Below are positions 45,782 to 56,796 of a DNA stretch of 64,000 nucleotides, in pieces (position 1 is the stretch's first letter; every line of letters begins with the position of its first letter). The position numbers were made by a program, and so were the translations under genes. The DNA comes from Strigamia acuminata (lineage: Eukaryota > Arthropoda > Chilopoda > Geophilomorpha > Linotaeniidae). The stretch spans positions 1,738,001 to 1,802,000 of the forward strand of contig OX442319.1 in the NCBI GenBank assembly GCA_949358305.1, written 5' to 3'. The notes under the pieces were generated by a model. The model had not been told where the DNA came from and did no database searches. It worked only from the letters and a program-made list of their open reading frames with translations.

Positions 45782-48700
45782 CTACACCATTTGTTTCATG
45801 TTCAATTGATGAATATGGGGCTGATGATATATAATTGGAAGTCTCTAAATAAATAAACAAAAACTTGGGTAAATTTTTAAACAGTGTGTAAGATTGCACA
45901 TTTGTAACACTCAAATGATTATCCAATTTTTACAATATCAAAAAATCATTTTACCTTGATCGGTGTGTCGTCATCGTCGTCATAAATTTTGAGATATTTC
46001 TTTTTCCTATAAAAATTTCTCTTTCTCATAACCCGTAATACGATGAAATCGCTGACAATTTTAGCCTACATGAATTAGAAATTGAGAAAAAATATATTAG
46101 TACAAATTTGAATTAAAATACGGTAATAAAGAAAATAAGACCAACCACAGATAGCAATGCCAAGCCTGAGCCAACATTTAACAAAAGTGGTATAGTATTA
46201 AACATTCGTCCTCTTCCTTCCACCATTACAACAAAAAGAATTCCATACGCTTTGAACAAAGTGCGCAGATTTTCGTTGTACCTTTGAGCATACCTAAAAC
46301 AAACAATCATCTACGAGTTATCTATGAGCGGTATAAAAATTAAAATTCTGAGAAAAACATTTTTATAGGCAAAAAAATTCATTTTAGGCATAAAAAATGC
46401 TTTATTTATAACCAAATCAAGAAAGGGGACACACCAGATGGTTAAAAAATTCAGTGAGCTGCAAAATTCTAACCTGAAATTCCATCCTGGTGCTACATGG
46501 CCGTTCGCAGAGTCAAGTCTGTGAAAGCTATACACTGGAACACAATGTTTAATATTGTAGTCTAAATCACAATCCCAGTGAATAAAAATTCCAACAACAC
46601 CTCCCTAAAATAAAAAATAAATTAACAAAATGTAATTATGTGCAATTAATTTTGTTGTTGCTAATATTGAGAATGACCTTAAAAGCCAATTCTGTGTAGT
46701 TGACTTGAGCTGCTTCAATAATTGTGCCAAATCTAAAAATTGGACATAATTTGTTATCTACTGGATGATATCTGCAGTTCTTCAAATATGATAAGGTCCA
46801 ATTAGCTAAAATATTTCTCCTAAATAAAATAAATTATTTTCAATAAACATTAGCCATGTCACTTTGATGAACTTACGTTTTTATGTTTGGCCATCGATTA
46901 AACTGAATACTGTTTTTAATCAATACTGTAAAATTCTCTGTACCAGGAAGCATGGGTTCATTGCTAACAAAAAAAAATAATAATAAATCATATAATATTA
47001 ATTTAAAAAAAATAAAATAAATTTTTATATGGAAAAGGTATATTTAGTAACATTTGAAACTGTCAGATGGCGACCATATTGCCTAATTCTACCTATGCTA
47101 CAAATTACAAAAAATATATATATGGTTTACCCGATTAATTTATTTACTTCTACGGGGCACCATCCTCGAATTTCACAAGTAAAGATGTCTTTTTCCTTGT
47201 GCACACAGTTGCCCGTCATTACACCTGTAACAAAATACACAAACACATAAATAATTTTTAAAAATTATGTTTTTTTCTCTGCATGTCACATGAACCAATA
47301 AGTCGCGGTCATCAGTCAAATTCAATTAACTTGTAAGTTTTCTTATTTGTTATACGTTATTTCTATTATACGTTATTTCTATTATGCAGTATAATTTTTA
47401 ATTTTGACTTGACCAGTTACGTTCTTGGACTTTCCCTATATTCATTCGCCTTGTGTCTGGGAACCTTCAATTAGGTCCTTGGTTTGGATTTAGCCTTATA
47501 GGCTTTATTTAAATCAATACTACAAATGTAAAGCACACTCGCAAAAACACATCTGTCGATGCTAACGAGCCGAGACAGGCCGGTCTGAGCGGCTTCGGTC
47601 CTTCGGAGCACGAGTGATTATTCAATCACTTACTCCCAGAGGGTAACTTAATCCGAAAAGTGGATCAAGGGGTCACGTTTGACTAATCAAATAATTATAC
47701 ATTAAACCTAATATCACAAATAAACCGTTTAAAATATTAAAACAATTACTTATTTGTACCAGTTTGAATCTGAGCTTGAGCTTGAGTGACAAATGAAAAT
47801 TTCACGAGGTTATCAGCCTGTCATATGTCGTACTACATTTACCGCCTGCAAATTGCTTCTAGAAATTCTAAGAGTGGCAGAAAGCTGATGGTTAACAGAA
47901 ATATGCAAGACTGACAACCGGAAAACCAAGTTGGTATAAAATAAACACAAACCATGTCCTGTTGGAAATGATTGGCCTTTTCGACAGGTTTTGCTCGGAT
48001 AATGTGGATCACATTTAGCTTGAGAAAATGCAGCCTTAAAATATTAAAAGAAAAAAAAATATATACAATATTTTCTTGGCAACATTTTAAATGAAAATTA
48101 TGTTTTTTTTTTTAAAGGTACAACGACACAAGCCTTTTAAATTGAAGAAGAAAATGTTTATTTTTGTACTCTTACTTTTTCTTTGCAGTATCAACGCCCG
48201 CTGTAATTTATGACTACGTTTTTAGGTTAATTACTTGTTTAAAAAAATAACGGAATACTACAAACAAAAACATTCATTATTAAATGTAACCAAACGTTTC
48301 ACTTATCCGACTTTGTTTAACGTGAGTTAAAAGTAGCATTCCCTTCAAAATTGATTATACTTACTTCTGCACATGTTGTTTGAGTTTGATTCGGTGTAAT
48401 AATAGCATTTGTCATGACAAAAAATGCACCGTTCTCCTAATAAAATTTTCTAAATAATAATTAAGAACTTTATTAAATTTATTTTTTTTTTTTTACCTGA
48501 GGCGGCACAACATAATCTGCAACATCCCACACGTGGCCTAAGTGTTCCGTGCGGACGACACCTTTCACTTTGGATGTGACGGCACTTTGCAGAGTACTGA
48601 ACTCTTGGTACCCCTTGTTATAAATAATAACGTACCTGAAAGAAAAGGAATGAGTCACACACGGTATTTTTAAACCGACGCAAGCATATTTCCTAGTAGG

Positions 48701-48895
48701 TTTGTTTTGGCAATGTAAAATAGCACTTTTAATAACACAAATTTGATGCAAAAATTAAAAGGATTGATCTTACCCAACAATATAAGTAACAATAAGTGAC
48801 TGAATAAGCCTATTGATAATTCCAATAGTGAGACTTTTGATCGTAACCATTTTTGGTGTGTCATATTCGCTAAAAAATGAACAGGTTAAAGCCAT
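45782..48895 (-). CDS. P2RX: P2X-type ATP-gated cation channel subunit
   Basis: Eleven exons (48774-48895, 48497-48635, 48365-48436, 47953-48034, 47131-47224, 46877-46963, 46678-46819, 46474-46604, 46146-46293, 45955-46065, 45782-45844) give 396 residues in unbroken phase. P2X subunits form trimeric channels opened by extracellular ATP. TM1 is at about 26-45 and TM2 at about 328-349 (NVGSGLALLSVAKIVSDFIV). All ten ectodomain cysteines are present, as is VWDVADYV. ATP-site residues K63 and K65 (SKVKG), T154 (FTCE), and N288 and R290 (NFR) are kept. The lysine that normally precedes Phe in GKAGKF is Met320 here (GRGRMF). The C-terminal YxxxK trafficking motif is present (Y358-K362). Potential N-glycosylation sites are N103, N180, N205 and N239. 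The last short exon has two possible acceptors, so the final 20 or so residues are uncertain. Confidence 0.95.
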
Positions 48896-49967
48896 GTTGA
48901 GGCTGACTTATTAACTGCTTGGCTGCTCGCATCGACGATACGATGCAAAGTGTGATGTAAAACCGTCTGCTCTTGAGAAGTACTAGGAAATATCGATTCG
49001 CAGAAATAAAATCGAGAAATAGAATAGATGTTTAGATAGAAACATCGATTTTTAGATGTTTGAAGGTGATGCCAAGTGGAAGGGCAAGTGGAATAAGTTT
49101 AATAATAGATTTTCTAGAAGTTTAAAACGAAATTTCTGCAGGTAACAAACAATTCTGTTTATCACAATGGCTACACGGAAAACCTTGTTGCTTATTTGGC
49201 GTCATGTGGGGTGATGAAATTCATTATTCCGCGGTTGTGGAAATTTTTAGATAAGTCAATTTTTGTTTAAAATTGAAAGTCGTTTGCTCGAGATGTGAAT
49301 AAAAATGAGAGTAGGGAACCCGGAAACAGACATAATTTTTTAACACGAACATGTTCCCTCAATTGAAAATAGCAATATTGCAGCGCACCAAACCTAAAGA
49401 TCTTTCAACGTTGTTGTGTAATGTTGAAATTGAATCTGTATGCATCCATTATCTCTGATCCAATCAGAATTAGTGCGCGTAAATACAACGTGATCTGAGG
49501 ATAATAAAGGATAGGGGGGGGGGGGGGGGGGTGGTTTTAACGCAGTGTTTGTTGTGAGATGATTATTTTAATGTAAACATGAAAATTGCATGATCAATTA
49601 TTTTGTAGGTTTTAAATTGTTTGAGATATGAAAAAATATTCAATTTCAAAATTGTAAATTCGAGATGCCTGTACTGGTGTAACAGAAGAGACATTGGAAG
49701 AAGATGTTTATCAATGTGTAGAAAAAGACTAAATACACATTGCTATTTACTACCAGATGGCGCTGTTTGAATAAAAGCGCACAGTTTTTGAATGAGATAA
49801 AACCAGTGTAAATAATATTTGAAATAACTATACTTTATTTATTTCTGTATAAGGAGCGATTATCATTCAAATATTGATTCAATAGAATCAATATTAAATA
49901 ATAGAATCACCGGAAATACTTACCAGTAAAAAGTAGCAGTTGGACACTTTTGGATCTAGTCTTTAGC
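48896..49967. other. Interval between P2X and the second THAP gene, with poly-G run
   Basis: No gene recognised. An 18-base G homopolymer (49514-49531) is the main feature. Confidence 0.55.
49514..49531. repeat. Poly-G homopolymer
   Basis: Eighteen consecutive G. Its length may be unreliable in the assembly. Confidence 0.85.
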
Positions 49968-50556
49968 TTACAAATCTTCAATTTTCTCCCGTAATTGCTT
50001 GCATTCCTCTTCATCTGTCATCACTGGAGAGGAATCTTCATTTGAATGCTGTGGATCAATGTGATTATTTGGTGTCTCAATGTCTGATGTCATTCCACCA
50101 CTAGCAACCTAGAAATTTAATTAGATTTAATTAGATTAATTAAATCTCTTTTTTCATTACTTACATTAGCCACATTCAAATGCGCAACTTTATTTTTGTT
50201 TTGTCTAATCTGTAAACGATCAGCCTATGGCATAATAAAAAAAAAACATTTGAAAAATTGAAATTTTTTACTAAATGAAACTACAATTTTACCTTTGTTG
50301 TATCGGTCCAATTGAAAACAGATGGAATAGCATTTTGTTTCAAACGCTTTAATTTTCCATGCAATGTAGGCGTATAATCACTTGCCATGAAATATTCAGA
50401 ACATACCTTTGTGTTGGCAGTAATTTTAAATTTATGGCCTTCATCTCGTCTTATTTTTATAATCCAGGCCTTCGGAATGACATGCCAATTTAAAATTTTG
50501 CCACCTTTTTTACGATAATTGCGGCAACAAGGCACAGCACAACTCCAACGACCCAT
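49968..50556 (-). CDS. Short THAP-domain protein
   Basis: Three exons (50293-50556, 50165-50224, 49968-50108) give 154 residues. A Met two codons upstream (50562) would add two residues. The N-terminus is a THAP zinc finger: MGRWSCAVPCCRNY (C2 pair), a Trp in LNWHVIPKAW, KVCSEYF in place of the usual CSxHF, and a terminal box LKQNAIPSVFNW equivalent to the AVP box. In the CSEYF motif the expected zinc His is Tyr, so zinc binding through that position is doubtful. The C-terminus is acidic (SNEDSSPVMTDEEECKQLRE). It probably binds DNA, target unknown. Its start is about 200 bp from BRAT1 on the opposite strand. Confidence 0.8.
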
Positions 50557-50752
50557 GACCATGACAACGATTAGAATTCGCCTCCAAGTTGGAATTGCAA
50601 TTTTTATCACCAGATGGCGATGAAGTATCGCGCAAATCGTTGCAGGTTTTATAAAAACAAACGGTGCATTAGTTGCTCCTGGACCTATCAAAGGTGACGG
50701 AGAGAATTTGAAGTGTTCCCTCCTGTCGGAGATATTTTATACAGACCTAAAC
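50557..50752. promoter_or_regulatory. Divergent promoter interval between THAP gene and BRAT1
   Basis: 196 bp between two outward-facing start codons with no other coding sequence and no TATA box seen. A shared bidirectional promoter is likely. Confidence 0.6.
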
Positions 50753-53700
50753 ATGGACGCGGAAAGTGATGTTTTGTTGTTCACAGTTATAAAATTATTA
50801 TTTGAACAGAAAAAGTGCTGCATAGATGAATTATTCTTGGAAAAATTACTGAACGAGATAGAAAATGCACAAATCGAGAATCCAAGTAATATTTTATATT
50901 TGTTTTTGAGAATGTATTAAATAATTTTTATTATTTTATTATTATCTTTCAGGTTTGTTAACAGACTTAAATCTACACGATCTCGTCCAAGATATAGTCG
51001 AACACGACGTTGATCAACGAGTCAAATCATTCGGCTTAAGATTAATAGGATTACAAATAGCCCATATTTATGAAATGGATGAAACTGAAGTCCAAGCTGT
51101 CCACAAGCTTCTCTCACGATTGAAAAGAAGCATTCAAAAATCATCGTGTCCGGCTGTGATTAAAAGCAGCACACTCGTATTGCTTAGGAAATTAATAGGC
51201 AATGACGACCCCGACGATTTAATCGCTAAAACCGGTAAACTTTAATTCGATGAAATTGTTTTATTTTATTTATTTAAACGGTTATTTTTTTTTCGTAGGA
51301 ATGTTATCGTTAGCCGTGACACTGTTGTCCGACTGCAGCATTTTCGTGTGTCACGAAGCGGCAATTTTTCTGTCGGCATTTTTAATTCGATTTCTGTCTC
51401 GTTCGCGACCCGAGGCCGTCGAATTGTTGCATCATTTGCTCGAAACTTTTGACAAGAAGAGCAATATACATTTTACTCATTCTATGATGATTTTTGAACG
51501 TGTCTGTAAATGTTATTCCAATCCAAAAATAGAGACGTTACTGTTAAATTTGCTTTTGGTTGAAGACGATGAGTTTATTTGCAAGAAATTGTGCGAAGTT
51601 CTCGTAGTTATCCAAGACGTTGCGTAAGAAAATTTATTTGAGAGAAAACGGAAAGTTGTTATTAAATATTTCTGTCTTTTTTAATCTTTAGGAAGGATTA
51701 TTCGAATGTTGATGCGATTTTGAAGAAGTTAACTACGTCGGATTTCGTGGACATAGCTGTTAAGTTTTGCGCTGATATGTTAAGCAGGTAAATATTCTAT
51801 TCTGGTACTGTATTATCCAAAGGCATATGAGGGAAAATTGTAGCATTTTGCATTTTAATGTGGTATTTGCATTTTTAAGCATGAAACTACCGTACATTTG
51901 TTGGGCTAATATTGCATTTTTAGACCAAAATTGTATTTTTCTGCCTAAATGACACGTATTTCGCTTACATATTGCATTTCTTTATCTGAAAATTGCATTT
52001 TTTGGCGGAAAATCGCATTTTTTCCCAGAAATCGCATTTTTTGCCAGAAAATCGCTATATTTGCCAGAAAATCGCTATATTTGCCAGAAAATCGCTATTT
52101 TTCTTATAAAATTGCTTTTTTTTGCCAGAATATCGCTTTTTTTTGCCAGAAAATGCTTTTTTCTCCATAAATATTGCATTTAACTGCCTAAAAATGAATT
52201 TTTACAAATCAATTTTTTACTGTCTTTTGTCATTTCAGGAATTTGCATCCCGGTGAAATTCCCAAGCTAGAAACGTATCTACTCTTCGCAATTGATTCTT
52301 TAAACAACAAGCAAAAAACTGGAAAAAAACTGGAAGCAATTTCATTAGCACTATCAAAACTCAACATTACCGTTCTTTCGGACGAGTTCCAAGTGCGCTA
52401 TGGCAAGTGGTTGTGCAATTTCGCATCCGAGGCGCAAACCGAAATGCCAAAATTGACTATTTCTCTATTGAACAAACTATCGGACATCTACCATCATTCA
52501 AATTTAAACATCCGCATTCTATTCAAAGACACCATAGGCGACATCATCAACTCTCGGATGGCTTGCGACGCCGTTCTCGTGAAAGCATTAACCGTTTACG
52601 GTCATCTTTGCAAAGATTTCGACGACGTTCAAACTATTGGGAAATCGATCTCCTGTTTGCTCTACCACCCGAATTGGGCCGTGCAGGACTCGGTTTTGGA
52701 GCTGATTGGCCAATTTGTTTCGGGTATAAAATTAGCTTTTTATCGTTTTTTTTTTTGTGTGCTATTTATGCTATTTTGTATTTTTGTTTTAGACGGGACT
52801 CGAGGATCGTGCGACTGCGTGTTGTCGAATAATTTACACGCGACGGTTTGGGAGAAAATGGCGGTTGAAAACTGCGAAAGTTACATCAGAGCGACTGGTT
52901 TGAGGACGTTGTCTTATGTTATTCGGGTGCCCGAGTTGTGGCACAGTTTGGATAAAATGTTTGATGAGTCGAAAATTGTGAATCAAGTGATGATGTTTGT
53001 CGCAACTGATTCTGAAGTGGTCGTACGACGAGCGGCAACACAAACCCTGGCGTGTTTATATAAAAGTGGAGGAATTAGGTAAAAATATAACAATCAAATT
53101 TTCTTGAGATTTTGAATCGTCAAATTCATTTTGCAATGCATCCCCATGAGTTTTGATCAATTTTTCATTAGTTTGGTTTGATTTTTATAGGATTTATTGA
53201 CTTTTTGATGAGCTTTGTTGCATTTTTGTCGAATTTTTTAAAATTTCTTTGCGAGTATTCTTAAAATTCGGGAATGTTGTCGAATTATTGACGAAAGTTC
53301 TCACATTGTGATAGTGTTTGAAAATTTTTGTCATTTTTCAAAATCATTTATTTTTTTTCAGTCATAAATGGAAAGTGCAACTACAATCAACAATGCAGGT
53401 TGCTGTTCGTGATCTGGATTGGGAAGTCAAACTCATATCTTTACAATTTTGGAAAGAAATTGAGAAGCAAGTCCAATCCGAAAACAACCTTCACATCTAC
53501 AAATTCATCGCACGCTTAGACAATTTCGGATTTTGCTTTGCTCTCATGAGCGCCATCGACGATTGCGATTCTACAGTTCAATTGGAAGCCGCTTCCATCC
53601 TAAAACCGATTCAAAAACAGTTACAAACGTCCGACATAAATCGCACAATCGACGCAATCAACGCCAAGCGGTACAAAGAAAACCCGCTCGTAACAACAAC

Positions 53701-54025
53701 CAATATGGCCGACATTTGCCAACCTGTGGACATCGGCGTGATGGAGGCGGTACTGAACATGTGCGACAGCGAGGCTGTGAAACGTACAATTCGATCTCCG
53801 TCTGACGTAAACGACGAAATGCATAATGTAACCGAAAAAGTTGTCATTGCGTTCGGTAGCGACAAATTTATATCGGCAGTGCTCGATTTGAATTTGGAGA
53901 AAGTGGAAATGGCTGCCAACGCGAATGCTGACATATACGAAGGCAATTTGCAATTGCTTTTGATGGACATTTTAATGATGCACAAGAAAAGTGGTGCTGC
54001 TGACGTCATACTTGACTGCTATTAA
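50753..54025 (+). CDS. BRAT1: BRAT1 orthologue (Integrator-associated HEAT-repeat protein)
   Basis: Seven exons (50753-50885, 50953-51234, 51299-51623, 51692-51787, 52239-52723, 52793-53078, 53362-54025) give 756 residues, against about 821 in human. The protein is made of HEAT-like helical pairs. Recognisable blocks are LDLEKLL-type N-terminus (LFLEKLLNEIE), HPNWAVQDSVLELIGQF (human PCWEVRDSALEFL), VRRAATQTLACL and AVRDLDWEVKLISLQFW. The last residues are DVILDCY, keeping the exact Cys-Tyr end of human BRAT1. BRAT1 was first described as a BRCA1/ATM partner. Later work shows it binds the Integrator nuclease subunits INTS9/INTS11, with its C-terminus at the INTS11 active site. The conserved tail makes that role likely here. 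Intron 4 contains a TGCATTTT array. Confidence 0.92.
51840..52200. repeat. TGCATTTT/GCCAGAAAATCGC array in BRAT1 intron 4
   Basis: About fifteen degenerate units with TTGCATTTTT or TTTGCCAGAAAATCGC cores, spaced 21-24 bp. Same family as the arrays at 15.5, 18.1, 29.0 and 62.0 kb. Confidence 0.75.
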
Positions 54026-54141
54026 GGCTTCTACTAAACAAAATTGGAATTTGTAAATAAATTTGATCAATTTGTAGTTATTTCAAATGTGGGTTGTGAC
54101 TTTGTTAATTAATTAGCAGGAAAAGTAAGAATGATCTGAGA

Positions 54142-54414
54142 ACTATCTTGAATGTTGATGCTAAATTTGTACTGCGCATCCCATTCTGCGCAGACGATTT
54201 TCTAATTCCAGTTGTGCTGAAATAAAGTAAATACTCCGTAAACAACAATAAACTCATCATTAAAAGTAATTTACAGCGTAGTACCAAAATATTGTTGCTT
54301 ATTTACTTTATTTTAGCATAATTAGGCTTACCGGTAATAATGTTAAATAACAACTGGAATTAGAAAATCATCTGCGCAGAATGGGATGCGCAGTACGAAT
54401 TTAGCATCAAGATA
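54142..54414. repeat. Large imperfect palindrome between BRAT1 and the EndoG-like gene
   Basis: The left arm (54142-54232) and right arm (54301-54414) are reverse complements over about 85 bp. The match includes TGCGCATCCCATTCTGCGCA and a TTTACTTTATTT block near the loop. The right arm has an extra segment of about 30 bp. It may be a foldback MITE. No target duplication is clear. Confidence 0.85.
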
Positions 54415-54641
54415 CCGGGCGCGAACTATACATCTATCCCAAGGTAAGTAGAATATATGGGCAGTGAAGCCGATTCCGAAAAGCAACTCGATACAATTGA
54501 AATTGATACACCAAGATTGATTGTTGTTAAGTCATTTGTTTATATTTTTATTCGCGATAATATAAATATCGGTATCGTCGTTAGGTTTGGCTCAAGTTTT
54601 AAATTTAAAAGTATATTGGATTTCCATAATAAATTTTACGA

Positions 54642-56177
54642 ATGATTTACGCACGACCACTGTCCATTGCTGCTAGTATCGTAATTGGTGGATATTTGCA
54701 GGAAGCCATTACGAACAGATGGCAAAATAATGTACTCAATATTTGCGCTTCAAAAAATGATCGCCGGCGTGCGAGTGGAAATTCACGAGCACTGAACGCG
54801 GGCTCACCATCAACAGGAGTTGGCATTATAGAGAAATTGCAGAATAATTTTTTCACAGTTAGTGCCCGAATAGATGACCCGAAACGACCGGTCGATACGA
54901 GCGGAGTGTGCCACCAGTTTCCGTTCCCGCCCGACCCGGACGCCCAATTCGAGAATGATTTCAACGACGGATTTCCCGGCGAAGTGGTCAACGTAGTCGG
55001 TGCGGTCAACCTGATGCCTCGTCAGGCCTTCATAAAATACGACGGAAATAAAACGTTTATCTCGTACGAGGATTACGTAATATTTTTTGATTTGCGGAAC
55101 AAAACACCGTACTTCGTTATGCAAGGCATAACTAAAAATACTGTAGCGGTGGTGGAGCATTTCCATTGCGAATCTCTGAGATTGGCAATTAGTGAAGTTC
55201 CTTCAAATTATCATTTTGGCAAAGGCGGCTGTAACGCGATTGCCACAATAGATAATGTAATACCAGCAGCACCTCGTTTTGTTCATGGCCAGGTACAGTA
55301 ATTATTGATTCGTTTGTTTGCTATAATGATGTTTTTATTCAAATATTTGATTTTTGTTTTGTTTAGAGAGTATGCAGTTATTGCGAAAACTCAACTGTCT
55401 GGAAGGTTTTTCACAAGTACATTACACATCTGACTAAGTTTTATGATGCTGTATATGTGTGTTCAGGCCCTTTGTTCATTGCACAGTAAGCATATTTTAT
55501 TTTTAATAATGAGAATATGACTGTGTAAGTCATGGATAAGTAAAGGCAAAAGATCGCAACTGAGATTATGCTCTGAAATGTTTTGATTGCTTAAAAGCTC
55601 CGTCTTCAGAAGCTTATTTCGTACAAATTCACAATCCGTGATGCCGTGCCATCCGGCCAGTTAGATTACAGTTGCGATTACAGCACTGGCGATAATGTTC
55701 TTTTCACAAAATTGTGTGTTTAATGCTCGCTTATCTGACAATTAATAAAAGAATTGGTTTTTCAGTGAAGGTGATGGTGACTGTCCTGCTGTAAATGGAC
55801 ATGAAAGAACACCGAGCCATCATTTTAAAGTCATTTTCTGTAAAAATGCGTGCGGTAATTATCGAATGGAATGCTACATAGTTAAAAATGAACCTTTCCA
55901 CGACGAATGTCCAAACTTGAACAACTTTGTTGTATCGAGAGAAGAATTGCAGAACAAAGCTGGAATGAGATTTTTTCCAAACATTCCAAACCGCATGATC
56001 AAAGATAAAACCCCGAATCCTGCTGCTTTTGTAAAACCTAAATCGAGACGACCGAGAACACTTCGTCCATGTCGTTACTCGCCACCTCCGAGCCCAGATC
56101 GTTGCCCCGGGCCTGGACGGTCCTCATCTATTGCAGGCCCATCACTTCATCCAGATTCTGGGTCAGGCTCATTCTAA
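54642..56177 (+). CDS. Endonuclease G-like protein lacking the DRGH catalytic motif
   Basis: Three exons (54642-55292, 55367-55485, 55766-56177) give 393 residues in consistent phase. The N-terminus (MIYARPLSIAASIVIGGYLQ) looks like a mitochondrial or membrane anchor, as in EndoG. The DNA/RNA non-specific endonuclease fold is shown by SYEDYVIFFDLRNKTPYFV, FYDAVYVCSGPLFIA, TPSHHFKVIF and GMRFFPNIP, which parallel human EndoG (YVCTGPLF, VPTHFFKVLI, GLLFVPNI). At the place of the catalytic D-R-G-H the protein reads F-G-K-G-G-C, so the general-base His is gone. The metal-ligand Asn seems to persist (ENSTVW against NQNAW). A Pro/Arg/Ser-rich tail is added. It is probably an inactive paralogue, comparable in concept to fly Tengl proteins. 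A short upstream frame (54457-54645) may be 5' UTR. Confidence 0.82.
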
Positions 56178-56796
56178 ATGTATTTGATTTATTGTAACAT
56201 TTATCAAAATTAAGTACTGTGCAAAAAATGGCTTACGGAAATAAACAATGCTGCTACTAGGTTAATTTCAATTAATTTCAATGAATTAGCTTTTTTTGTT
56301 TGAAGAAATTTGATTTTTGTGATGCATTCTGAATTCAACATTTAAATCGTGATTTTCTGATTTTCTGAATTTTTATTTTTCTGATTTCTTGTTTTGGCTT
56401 CTGATTTTAGAATTACCGGTAATGGTTGAATATTAGGAGCTTCTGATTCGGCAATCAACAAATTGCATCACTGATTTTTAACATTGTACACTAAATACAA
56501 ACAATGTTGAAATTTAAAAAAAATGTATTTATTTACATTTAAAATTCCTTTACATTCATAATTCTGGAGTAGAGTTTAGTTTTAGTGGATTTTTCCGTTA
56601 CCGGTACAGTTAAAAATAAATAAAAACAAATGAGTTTGTTTTTATTTCGCAAAAAATTCCCTCTTTTTCTCACAATAAGGCCATTAAAAAATTAAAGGCG
56701 AAATGTATGAAACTGTATCACGATATTCCAATGTCAACTATATACAGTTGCGACATTCACATACGGTACAATTAAATTTCTAACCTTACGTAATGA
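56178..56796. other. Convergent interval between EndoG-like and SLC6 genes
   Basis: AT-rich 3' flanks. No gene seen. Confidence 0.55.

Noticed and set aside
54457-54645. 62-codon ORF upstream of the EndoG-like gene as an extra coding exon
   Set aside because: The EndoG-like start at 54642 already gives an EndoG-type N-terminus. Joining this ORF requires a weak donor and is not needed.
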